DNA of 64,000 nt, taken from IMG/VR virus record IMGVR_UViG_3300042463_000890, positions 1 through 64,000 of that record, one strand, 5' to 3'. The notes beneath the pieces are model-generated. The model made no database searches, was not told the origin of the DNA, and was given only the letters and a program-made list of their open reading frames with translations. The position numbers and the translations under genes are program-made. Positions 17,100 to 27,300 of this stretch are shown here, in pieces. Each line of letters starts with the position of its first letter. Positions within the stretch are counted from its first letter, which is position 1. The DNA comes from a virus.

Positions 17100-17324
17100 T
17101 TAACCGTTTAATAATTGTTTAACTCCAGTTGTAGTTTCAACTTGAATTTTTTTATTTTTTTGGATTGTATTATCAACCCTTTCAATAAGTCCGTCTTTCA
17201 TTCTTATGGTGTAACAGTCTCCTGTTTCCATATCACAAACTTGTTTGGTTCCGTCACCCATATCTTTTTCGGTAACTTTAGTATTTTTACCTAAATAGTT
17301 ATCTAAAATTAATTTTGTACTCAT
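17100..17324 (-). CDS. Small hypothetical protein
   Basis: A 74-residue protein of unknown function. It has two cysteines six residues apart (KQVCDMETGDCYTIRM), predicted short strands and a Lys/Thr-rich end. It starts 42 bases after the hub gene and ends 6 bases before the proline-rich gene. A TATTTAT motif lies 15 nt before its ATG, so it probably heads a short late transcript with the proline-rich gene. Confidence 0.7.
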   Translation of the reverse strand: MSTKLILDNYLGKNTKVTEKDMGDGTKQVCDMETGDCYTIRMKDGLIERVDNTIQKNKKIQVETTTGVKQLLNG

Positions 17325-17339
17325 AATATTGTTTTTACT

Positions 17340-17346
17340 ATAAATA
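17340..17346 (-). promoter_or_regulatory. TATTTAT candidate late promoter before the 74-residue gene
   Basis: Minus-strand GATATTTATAGTAAAAAC, 15 nt before the ATG at 17324. It fits the extended consensus with the A-rich run after the core. Confidence 0.5.
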
Positions 17347-17366
17347 TCTTTGTATGTTAAAAAAAC

Positions 17367-20300
17367 TTATGGTGTAGGTGAAGGTGTTGGGGTAGGAGTT
17401 ATTTGTTCCATAGATTTCCATATATCAATTGCTTTTTGGGCTTTAGCTTCTAATTGTGATAGTGTTGCAGATTGAGATTGTAGTTGATTATACATTGAAC
17501 TACCTTGTGATGTGTTAGCTCCAAAGTTAATCGCCCAAAATTTAAATAAATTAGGACCGTCAATAGATGTTATTTGACTTGTTTTACTTCTCCATCTGTC
17601 AATTAAAACTTTAACGTTATTTGTTAAATCGTCAAATACCGCATAAGATTTTGTGTTACCATCACTTCCTTTCAAACAAAAATACTGTTGGTTATTTTCA
17701 AAATATTGTGATTGGTTCCCCCAATATTGATTTAAATCTATACCAGCGAAATTATTTTCATACGCCTCAAATCCTGTTGAATTTCCTGATTCAAGATAAA
17801 GTGCAACGAATACCGCGTATTTCAATTTACCGTCATCACCGCCAACTGAAACTAATTGTTGTATAGTTCCTTTTACAATACTATAAGCCAATTTTTGTGT
17901 TGTTGGTGTAATTGATACAAATTTAACATACTTCTCAGCCGTTGGGGAACATGTATTTGTTTGAGTAAACTCCTTGCCTCCGTTAGCATTAGATACCGTA
18001 TTGTTAGACTGTGAAATCACGTTACCATTCGCATCCTTTGTTTTATCTTTAGATTTTTCTTTGTTTTTTTCAACAATTGATTTTAGTAAATTATTCTTTA
18101 AAGATTGAAGATAATTATCAATTTTAGGTAACGCGGCAACAGGTTGTCTGATACCCGTGAAATTAGTTTCAAATACCCCAGGTCCTATATTGTGTGTTAC
18201 TTCTAAAATCATGTAAGGACCACTAAACATAGGTACGTATCTTAAATTAAAATACATCGTAGGTTGAATCATTGCATTACCCAACATCTGAACACTACAG
18301 TTGTAACTTCTGTTTTTATACACATTATATAGTGATAAACTTTGAGTCGCCCCTCCTCGATTACCCGCTTGATTAGCCATTTGATTTAAAACCTGTAAAG
18401 ATTCCGCGGTGGCGACTCCACTACCTTGACTAACAGAAAAATTGGTAAATACCCCTTGATTTTGAGGTCCCATATCCACATTAAAACCAACAACTTTATT
18501 TGATTTGTCCCAATCATTTTTGTTTTTTAAATCTTCAACTAATGGATTATCACTCGCCCTTCTTAAATCAAAAACGTCATTTCGGTATCTGTAATCAACA
18601 TTATTTTTTATATCTAATATTTCACTTGGTTTACCTCCATAAAAACAAACTAATTTCGCACTTGATTGTCTATAATCAACGGACATAAAAGTACCAAATA
18701 AAGTATTTGCGAATTCAATACTACCTTCAGCTCTTGGTTTTGGATTTTTAACTGCGTCCTGAACATTGTAGAAATTAACGTATGAAGGTATATTCATAAC
18801 CACAAAATGGTTTTCAACTAAAATTGATTCAACCATCGCCATCATATCCGACTTTGGGTTAATATTTGTTAATCTATTTTTTAACTTGTAGATATCAACC
18901 AATATTTTATCCCCAATATTTCTACTCGCTCTGTCTAATAAAAGTACATCCTCAAAAAATGTTTTTGTACTAAAATCATTACCTGATATCCATTTATCAT
19001 TTAAAGATTTAAAAGATTCCCATAAATCAACTTTAGTTGCGGGTCCTTCCAAATCAGATTCTACTTGTCCTTCAGCAACACTATTAACATTAGGTAGTGA
19101 GGTTTGTAATTTTGGCATTAAGTTGTTAATTACTTTACCGATAAATTCATTAATACCTAATAAGTAATTTGACATTGTTTCGTAAAACTTGTTAAGTCCT
19201 TCTTTTGAATTAGGATTTGGTACTTGAGGATACGTTGGGGCGGGTGAAGATACAAAACTTACAATATATTGTGTATCTCCCGTATTTGTCGCCAAGGCTC
19301 CGTAAACATCAATAATTGTTTCATTAACTAATTCTTGATAAAATGCGGTTGTAGGAGGTCCTATTGTCTCTAATCCTTCAAATAAAACAGTACCTTGGTT
19401 ATTTCTTAAAACAGTATATTTCTTACCGCCCCCAATTTGTATTACACTAATTGTGTCTCCACTGTATAATGTCGCCAATGCAACACTTTGAGCTGGATTA
19501 TTAACAGGTGGTTCTGTTGGTGGTATAGGGTCGGGTTGAAACTGATTTAATTTTTGTGTTGCATAAACTTTAATTATGTTAGAGAACTGAATCACATTAT
19601 CCACCGTAAATGCAATATTTAAATCAACAAAAAAATCAGTAATATAAGAACCATTATTACTATAAACTAATTCAGGTATTTCTGAAAACCCTACATAGGT
19701 TTTTAATGCTGCCCACTCCAACGGATATTGGGTTTGTGAGTCACTCAAAGTAACAGACCCTCCGTTAGTTGGTAATGAATTAGGTGTTGTAGAAGTATAA
19801 CTACCCCACGTATATGGGTCAGTTAATGGTAAATTAGAAAACGTGTAAAATAATTTTTTATCAAAATTACCAGGGTTTCCATATTTAAAAATTACATCAT
19901 AAGTCAAGAAACTTTTTAAAATAGGTTGCATTCTTTTAATCTGTTCTTGTTGTAATTTTTGAACTATTTCTTGTCCTGTATTACCTGTGACAATAGGGAC
20001 TTTCATAAAACTTCTAAACAACATTTGGAAGTTTTTGAATGACTTTTCAGTCTCTGTTAAATTTTCAGAATTATCGGGTTCGTAATCATATATTGATTTG
20101 GAAAAATTTAAAAACTCTTGTTCAAATAAGTCTAATATTTGTTTTTCAAACACCGACAACATCTCACTCATCTTGGTGTACTTAGCTTGAATCCCGTTAA
20201 TCGAGAAATTTTCTTGGATTGATTGTCCTGAAAAAATTTCTTTCATATATTCATCGGGATTTGGTTTTCTTAATCTTCCATTGTCAAAATATCCATAATT

Positions 20301-23300
20301 TGGAGCCGCCCAAAATAATCTAGCAGACCCGTCATAGACTGCTTGGTTATCATTAACTTCAATTCTTATCTTATCGTTTACAAAACATTCATTTAATGTT
20401 TGATTCAATAAAGAACCATTTGATGGCATTATATAATAAAATTGGTTATCAGGTGTTTTAACAGTTACAGACCAAGGTATTATTCTTAAATCTCTATTTA
20501 CATTACCACTATCAAATCCTTCAGGTAAATCAATTATAGCGTCTTGCACATAATTAATTGTTACCCCAGAATCTGTGATTCCACTTTGTATCGCAGAATC
20601 AGTGTATCCTGAAAAAACTTCATATCCTTGATAGAAGACATTAAAGTCATTAATTAATTTTGGGTAGAATCCTGTGTTAATTAAACTAGACAGTTCAGTA
20701 CCAATTGTGGTGTCTTTTTGTAATACAATGTCGATTGGGGCTCCGTTAATAATTAAACCATAATTTCTTGTTTTAGCGGAAGTTGTTGGGTCGAAATTTG
20801 TTGTATAAGAAGTACCAGTCCAAACTGAATCCAAGATATCAACCTCATCATTAACAAACTTTTTATATCGGTGCCAAATAGAACCTATTTTTAGAATCCA
20901 AGCGTAAGGTACTTTGTGTATTGCACCAAACTTTTTAATCGCAGCATAAATGTAATCTAAATCAGTTGCAGATGGTGGAGTCGTTTTATTATCATCTTTA
21001 AATTTTTCTCTGAGTGTTGATAATGGTAAACTATTTAAGAAAAGGTATGCCGCTTCAACAAATGGATATTCAAGGTTATCTCTAAAATTATCAACCCCTT
21101 TTTGTATTGAATTTATAAAATATGGGGTATTAAAAATTGAAGTCGTTTGGATACTACTTACATACCCAGCATAATCAACATATTTTATGTCACCTTCAGT
21201 TGGTAATTGTAAATTGTAACCTCTAGCTTCATAAAATACTTTTAAATCTGTCGTATAAGTTACATTAGGTTGATTTACCTCATTATAAATAAAATTTGTA
21301 ATAGGTCTTACTTTTTCAACCGATAAATCAGAAGGAAAACTACAAATAACTTTTTTACCTGTATCAAAGGTAAGTGTCTTAGTTGTGTTAAAACTGTTTT
21401 CGGATTTTAGAATTGTCGTACCATTAGCCAAATATTTTTTATCCCAATTACTATTAGTAAATGGAAAAATATCTAACATATCAAATTTATTTGATGTTGT
21501 TGAGTTATCAATATATTCAACAAACTCGTTTTCATTTGGTAATGAAACTAATGGTTGTGTATTAGTTTTATTAAAAAGACTAATATCTAAAAATTCAAAA
21601 CTAGAATTTTCAACTTTATTTTTAATATATTTTGTATTGAATATCCCTCTAATGTAATTTTGCCAACTCTCCCCAATTCCCTGATTTGAAAACTGTCTTA
21701 GAATTATTGTAAAATTTGTTGCGTTAAAACCATAATCTTTTAATTTTTGAATTATAAATGGATTATCGTTAGATAAACTTTTTACAATGTTTAAATTTTC
21801 ACATTCGGCTATTAAGTTTGTTATTTTATCGGAGTCAGATATTAATGTGTTAGTTCTTGATAATCTTGAGTAGAAAGATGTCAACAATATTCTTTCATAT
21901 ATTTCATAAAAATATTTTACTTCTTCTTTATTAGAGAATACATCATTACCTATAGGAAATTCAATTGCATCTAACGTAACTCGTTGTGGTTCAGTTGTTT
22001 CGTTAAAATTTGCAGTCAAATCGGCAGGTGGAAGGGTTCTTTCAACAAACCCTTTAATAAATTCTTCAACAAATTCAATTTCGGGCCACACATCATATAG
22101 ATAACCTTTAGTTCTACTAATAATACTACTATCACCAGGATATCTGATTTCATATTTTTCTTGACCATTTTCTCCTGTTGTTTCAACAATTAATTGAGGC
22201 CATGGGTATACTGGTACCTCTTCATCAACACCCGAACTTAGATTATCTTGGCTAGCCCCACCAACTTGTTTATCAAAAATAACACTCTTCCTAATTTTAT
22301 TATCTCTTTGTTCCCAAGCATCTCTATGAACATCGTCCATTAATCGTAAGAAAGCTTCACCATTAGCAAAAAACACCGCCAAAACATTTCTGATGTTAGG
22401 AATAAATCCAATACCACTATTTTTGTTTTCTAATAAATTAGACAACGCTTTTGTCAGTTCAGCTTCAATTTCTTCTCTATATGCCTTTAAAGCTTTACCC
22501 ATCTTATCAATGTAATCAACAAAAGTATTAGGACCTTCAAATACATAATAAATAACTTTAGGAGTTTTATCACCATCCGAAGTTTTTACACTAGCAGACC
22601 CTAAGTAATTTTGTTTTTGTAACTCGGCTGAAAAACTATCTAACTCTTGCTGAGAAGGTTCTTTTTTACCTTTAACAACAGTATAAGTTTGTTTTATGTC
22701 AATATCAGAAAAATTAATCTCCTTTGGAAAAATGTCGTATGATATAGGAGTAAATGGAATTGATATTTGTTTTGTTTTTCCGTTAATCGTATATTTCCCT
22801 TCCTTACCTACCGTAGGATTTTCCTCAAGTATCTTTTTATATTTTTCGATTATTTTTTTTAATTCAGGAATTGCAACTTCTTCTTGTTTTTGTTTTGATT
22901 TAAATTCTTCTTTAAAAGGATAAACTGTTGTTTTATTTTTATCGTTTAAAACAAATACATTTTTTTTATCCAAATATTTATCAATCCAAGACGAACCCGC
23001 AGCGTAGTATACTTCCTTACCAAAATTATTTAATGATTTTTGGTAATCTTCACAATAAGTTAAAGGGTCTAAATTTTCTTTTGTAAAAGAATCTAATACA
23101 TTTTTGACAAAATTTTCAATTCTGTCTTTCATTTGTATAACCGTAATTTCAGGAAAATCCTCAGGAATTAATCCTTTGGACTTATATTCGCTATACATTT
23201 CCTTAACTTTTTGATACCCTCTTTCAACAATCGCATCATCAACAGGTGAAAACTGAGAAGCGTTACCTTGTAATGTTTGTATTTTAACTCTTGATTTATA

Positions 23301-24056
23301 CATGTGAGGAGTTGCTAACAAATATCCCATACTAATTTCTTTGAGTACTGTATATTTGTAAGTGTAAAACTCTAATGTTATATCAAAATTTCCTGAATAT
23401 GAGTTATAGGAAGAGGTAAAACTATTTAACATCAATGCCAACCTAACGGCTTTACCATAAAATCCTTTAATAGTTAGATAAAAGGTTGGGTATGGTAAAT
23501 TAAAAAAGGCCGCGTATGGAGAATTATCCGCCCCTTCAAATAAGGCTCTACCTTTAATATCGACAAGTCTCACAGTAATTTTAGGGGTGAATGCCGTATT
23601 TGTTTTAATTGAGATGTTCATTATCCCTAACAACCCATTGTCAACCGCACCAGGTTTTCCACCTGAAGTTATAGTCTGTCTGATAAAAAAGTCGTCATCT
23701 TTTTTGGGGTTAGATATTGAGGTGGATTTAGGTTGATTAACTCCCTCTCCTTTAAGAGTATCTTTACCTGTTATTTCATCAGTGTAACTATTATCTAAAA
23801 ATGTTTTACCTCCAGGTTTTAAAAAGTTAATTGACGCAACCGATACTGTTTGTATCGCGTCTCTATTATCAACTCCAACCGCTAATTTTGTTCTTGGTAA
23901 AACCTTACATTCCAAATTAGCATACATAACCAAATCTTCATGTCTAACAAGGCGTTCTTTAGCCGCCCCGTTTTCGTCAATTACTTTGTTCGGGTCTATT
24001 ACAATAATGTTATTGTAATCAAATTCTACTAAAATATTTTCTTGGTTATCTGCCAT
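17367..24056 (-). CDS. Giant baseplate hub protein with C-terminal lysozyme/glucosaminidase-like domain
   Basis: A 2,229-residue protein. The N-terminal ~300 residues are beta-rich tail sequence (AFFNLPYPTFYLTIKGFYGK). Residues about 1,860-1,975 resemble the end of late-control/gp27-type hub proteins (GFNVDMGPQNQGVF; YVPMFSGPYMILEVTHNIGP; GVFETNFTGIRQPV). Residues about 2,030-2,210 look like a peptidoglycan hydrolase: ALYLESGNSTGFEAYENNFA places E2089 as candidate catalytic acid and NNFAGID as the substrate loop, as in glucosaminidase/transglycosylase folds. A Thr/Pro tail closes the protein. The arrangement recalls T4 gp27 plus gp5 merged into one chain. Its start overlaps the gp53-like gene by 11 bases. 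The hydrolase assignment is moderate; the virion role is strong. Confidence 0.85.
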   Translation of the reverse strand: MADNQENILVEFDYNNIIVIDPNKVIDENGAAKERLVRHEDLVMYANLECKVLPRTKLAVGVDNRDAIQTVSVASINFLKPGGKTFLDNSYTDEITGKDTLKGEGVNQPKSTSISNPKKDDDFFIRQTITSGGKPGAVDNGLLGIMNISIKTNTAFTPKITVRLVDIKGRALFEGADNSPYAAFFNLPYPTFYLTIKGFYGKAVRLALMLNSFTSSYNSYSGNFDITLEFYTYKYTVLKEISMGYLLATPHMYKSRVKIQTLQGNASQFSPVDDAIVERGYQKVKEMYSEYKSKGLIPEDFPEITVIQMKDRIENFVKNVLDSFTKENLDPLTYCEDYQKSLNNFGKEVYYAAGSSWIDKYLDKKNVFVLNDKNKTTVYPFKEEFKSKQKQEEVAIPELKKIIEKYKKILEENPTVGKEGKYTINGKTKQISIPFTPISYDIFPKEINFSDIDIKQTYTVVKGKKEPSQQELDSFSAELQKQNYLGSASVKTSDGDKTPKVIYYVFEGPNTFVDYIDKMGKALKAYREEIEAELTKALSNLLENKNSGIGFIPNIRNVLAVFFANGEAFLRLMDDVHRDAWEQRDNKIRKSVIFDKQVGGASQDNLSSGVDEEVPVYPWPQLIVETTGENGQEKYEIRYPGDSSIISRTKGYLYDVWPEIEFVEEFIKGFVERTLPPADLTANFNETTEPQRVTLDAIEFPIGNDVFSNKEEVKYFYEIYERILLTSFYSRLSRTNTLISDSDKITNLIAECENLNIVKSLSNDNPFIIQKLKDYGFNATNFTIILRQFSNQGIGESWQNYIRGIFNTKYIKNKVENSSFEFLDISLFNKTNTQPLVSLPNENEFVEYIDNSTTSNKFDMLDIFPFTNSNWDKKYLANGTTILKSENSFNTTKTLTFDTGKKVICSFPSDLSVEKVRPITNFIYNEVNQPNVTYTTDLKVFYEARGYNLQLPTEGDIKYVDYAGYVSSIQTTSIFNTPYFINSIQKGVDNFRDNLEYPFVEAAYLFLNSLPLSTLREKFKDDNKTTPPSATDLDYIYAAIKKFGAIHKVPYAWILKIGSIWHRYKKFVNDEVDILDSVWTGTSYTTNFDPTTSAKTRNYGLIINGAPIDIVLQKDTTIGTELSSLINTGFYPKLINDFNVFYQGYEVFSGYTDSAIQSGITDSGVTINYVQDAIIDLPEGFDSGNVNRDLRIIPWSVTVKTPDNQFYYIMPSNGSLLNQTLNECFVNDKIRIEVNDNQAVYDGSARLFWAAPNYGYFDNGRLRKPNPDEYMKEIFSGQSIQENFSINGIQAKYTKMSEMLSVFEKQILDLFEQEFLNFSKSIYDYEPDNSENLTETEKSFKNFQMLFRSFMKVPIVTGNTGQEIVQKLQQEQIKRMQPILKSFLTYDVIFKYGNPGNFDKKLFYTFSNLPLTDPYTWGSYTSTTPNSLPTNGGSVTLSDSQTQYPLEWAALKTYVGFSEIPELVYSNNGSYITDFFVDLNIAFTVDNVIQFSNIIKVYATQKLNQFQPDPIPPTEPPVNNPAQSVALATLYSGDTISVIQIGGGKKYTVLRNNQGTVLFEGLETIGPPTTAFYQELVNETIIDVYGALATNTGDTQYIVSFVSSPAPTYPQVPNPNSKEGLNKFYETMSNYLLGINEFIGKVINNLMPKLQTSLPNVNSVAEGQVESDLEGPATKVDLWESFKSLNDKWISGNDFSTKTFFEDVLLLDRASRNIGDKILVDIYKLKNRLTNINPKSDMMAMVESILVENHFVVMNIPSYVNFYNVQDAVKNPKPRAEGSIEFANTLFGTFMSVDYRQSSAKLVCFYGGKPSEILDIKNNVDYRYRNDVFDLRRASDNPLVEDLKNKNDWDKSNKVVGFNVDMGPQNQGVFTNFSVSQGSGVATAESLQVLNQMANQAGNRGGATQSLSLYNVYKNRSYNCSVQMLGNAMIQPTMYFNLRYVPMFSGPYMILEVTHNIGPGVFETNFTGIRQPVAALPKIDNYLQSLKNNLLKSIVEKNKEKSKDKTKDANGNVISQSNNTVSNANGGKEFTQTNTCSPTAEKYVKFVSITPTTQKLAYSIVKGTIQQLVSVGGDDGKLKYAVFVALYLESGNSTGFEAYENNFAGIDLNQYWGNQSQYFENNQQYFCLKGSDGNTKSYAVFDDLTNNVKVLIDRWRSKTSQITSIDGPNLFKFWAINFGANTSQGSSMYNQLQSQSATLSQLEAKAQKAIDIWKSMEQITPTPTPSPTP

Positions 24057-24369
24057 AATAGAAGAAGTGGTTCTCTAATTCGTTTTTATAGTCTTGTAAT
24101 GAAGCTACTAAAGGAAATGGAATTGTCAATATTGCACCATCAGGAATGTTCCATTCTTGTCCACCATAATTAGAATTCGCCACTAAAATTAACCATCCAA
24201 ACACGGGAGTATCATAATATTGTTGCGACACTTTATCTAATCTTGATTGTCCAACTTTATAAATAAATCTCTTATCAGTTGTTTTAGATGGTAAATTAAT
24301 ATAAGGAACAACAGTTTGTTGTCCATTTATTACGAAATCGGTATATCTATTATAAGTTTGTCTTGCCAT
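24046..24369 (-). CDS. Baseplate wedge protein gp53-like / LysM-type tail protein
   Basis: A 107-residue protein with a LysM-like core. Typical features are IYKVGQSRLDKVSQQYYDTP, then FGWLILVANSNYGGQEWNIP and the closing DGAILTIPFPL. T4 gp53 and the small LysM tail proteins of contractile systems share this pattern and join the wedges to the hub rather than binding peptidoglycan. Its last 11 bases overlap the start of the giant hub gene, and it follows the 1,695-residue gene by 2 bases. The overlap suggests coupled translation of the two. Confidence 0.8.
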   Translation of the reverse strand: MARQTYNRYTDFVINGQQTVVPYINLPSKTTDKRFIYKVGQSRLDKVSQQYYDTPVFGWLILVANSNYGGQEWNIPDGAILTIPFPLVASLQDYKNELENHFFYYGR

Positions 24370-24371
24370 TG

Positions 24372-27300
24372 TTAATCAAATTTAATTTTACCATCAAATG
24401 TTGATTTATTTGTATCAACATTAACCGTTTTATATAAATCAGAAATTAATTTCTTTTTATCATCATCAGTTGGTTGTGGTTCTGTACTATATTCAAATTT
24501 TCTAGCCTTTCCTTTAGGATACATTAATTCATCTAATCCTTCAGTAAGTTTTTTGAATTGTGTTTCTTTTTTAAGTTTTTCAAATAATTTTTCTTCTTCT
24601 TTAATTTCTTTTTCATAAGTTTTACCTAAATCGTCAACAATTTTTTCAAATTTATTCATTAATTTTACAGGGTTTTTCCAATCAACTAAATCACCTTTTA
24701 TAACATAATTAATAAATTCATTTTTTTTGTTTTTGTCAGATAAAATTCTTGCCATAAACAAATAGAAAGTTTTATCAGGAAGTGATGAAATGTCATCTTT
24801 AAATGTTATAAAATCACCAGAATTGTATGTATCGCTACCAAAGGCGATGTGATAAGGAAAGTCCCCAATTAATTTGTTAAATCCTCCAGTCCCAACAGTG
24901 ACATTTTCTAATGTTCTAAAATCATAAATCAATTCTTCATAAGTATCATTAGGAATACTTGCACTTTGTTTACTTGAATCGCTAACTTCTGTAGTTCCTG
25001 ACAGGTTATAAATTCTAGGAAGATTAGTTTCTAATAATTTACCATCAGTTTTTTGAGCTACAACATTTATTTTTCTTATTATCTGTACATAATTTTGTTC
25101 TTCAACAACAATTTCTTGGACTGTTGTTGCGACACCGTTCTTATATGTAGTCGCTAAATTTTCCAAATAAGCTTTGATATTGTTTTTAACATCTCTTATT
25201 GGTTTACTGTCATCATCTATGTTAAAAAAACTTCCTAATTTTTTTATAATAGGGTTATTGTTTGCATCAATATCATCCAAGGCAAAGGCTAATCGGTTAT
25301 CAATTTCTTTTTCCCATTCTTTAGGCTTACCATAAATTTCAATTAATACTCCTTGTCCTGGAATAGTATCTCCTGTAACAACTGTACCGCCACTAAAATC
25401 TCTAACACTATTTAATAGTTGTACAAGACCATAGTTGTATGATGAATTAATACTTTCTAATTTGTTAGTAATAAGTTCAAAATAACTTTTCGTACCATCA
25501 ATTAAATTATCCATTATTTTTTGGTAACCTATTTCACCTGTTTGTCCACTTGGTGTTGGTATGTTTGTGACAATCTCTCCTATCGTTGACCCTCCGTCAT
25601 TAGTTGATGTTGTATCCACGTTATTTTGAGTTGCGGGAGTTTGACTTGCTAATATTGCGTCAACAATTTGTTTATCTAATGCGGAAGTGTCTTCAGTCCA
25701 AACCGCTCTTTCATCATATATTTCAGTGTTACCATAATAATTAAATGATAACGCATTTTGTAATTGTTCTACAGGTCTTGCAAGTCCATGACCTCCGATA
25801 AAATCAAAACCCAGTGTAACATTCGCAATCATTGGTTGGATACCAATCCCTTCAGGATTTATATCAAAAACTAAAGGTTCATAAGTAAATGAAACAGTTT
25901 TAGGCACTATTTTAGTATGGTAGAAATCTCCAATTCTTAATACCAAAATAGGTGGAGCACCAAATGATGTATTAACCGCGTCGTTAAATTTAGGTTTACC
26001 ATCAGTACCAATTGTTGGTATTGTTTCACCAGGTCTTACACATTGATTTAAAAAAGTAAGTCTTGCGTTTAATCCTTCGGGTGTCATGGAATGGAAGACA
26101 GGATTAAAATATTTAATTTTCTCCTTTATCGTATCCAAAACCATTGGATTTGATTCTTTAATTACTTCAAAATAATCACACTCAGAAAATAAATTTCTTA
26201 ATATTTTTTTACTAATACCTTCTTTAATTTTTTTAATATAATCAACAGTTGGTTGTGGTTTTGGAACTGGTACATTTTGTTCAGGATTAGGTTGTGGTAA
26301 TACTGTAGTTGTTGTAGTTGTTGGTTGTGGAGGTAATTCAACTTTGATATCTTTAATTCTAACTCTTCTACAAGCCATTGCGTTAACTGAGTAGATTTGA
26401 GAGTTTGAATTCACAGTCCCTGTTCCACCTGTAATATTTTTAGTACAATTTACATCAAAGAAACTCTCACCACTTTCAGATTTAGGAATTGAAATCTCTT
26501 CGCCTTTTGCGTCAGTTAAAACTACTTTAAATTTTTGGCTATCGATATATTCCGCCAAATTAGCGTCACCAATCTTATATTCCTTAAAAAATTTGATAAC
26601 TGAATCGTTTCTTCTTTTAGATAAATTTTGGTTATAACTAACTGAAGCGGGTGCGGACGCGGAACCTATCATAGATAATGTTATTGTTCCTCCTTGTTTT
26701 AATATATTGAATGCTTCAACTACAAAGTTTTTATCATCTTTAGCAATCTTATTATAGTTAGATACGACTACAGAGTCGAAAAACTCTCCAACTTTTTTAG
26801 CTCTACTGCAATATTCCGAATACGTTACCGATTCTCCAGGTACTGTTCCTGTTTTTTTACAAAATGAAGAATCCTCACTAAATGTTGAATTAGCTCTATC
26901 AATATATGTTGGTTTTAATCCGATGTATGAATCAAAGGTTTGATTATATGGAACTGAAGAAGTTGTTGAATTACTATTTGGGTCGGGAATATCATTATGG
27001 AAATAAAATGACAATCCTTCGTAAGTAGACTTAAAACTAGCCGCATCAACATTATCATTTGGTGCGGTATTATTATTAGTGTTCTGAGTTCCTGTAGTAT
27101 TAATTGGGTCGTTATCTTTAGGTATCGATTTATTAATACCCGCAAGTTCTTCATCCGTCAATCTTGGATTATTTAAAATTTCCTGATATGTGAACAAATC
27201 TTTTACAGGTATAGTATTAAACTTTTTAGCTAATTCATAAATGTCATATTTAACACATCCCGCAAAAAATGAATCTATAATTGAATTAATTCTTTCTTTT

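Noticed and set aside
17367-24056. Tape measure protein, because of its great length
   Set aside because: It is beta-rich with late-control and hydrolase-like domains; the helical 631-residue protein at 29486 fits the tape measure better.
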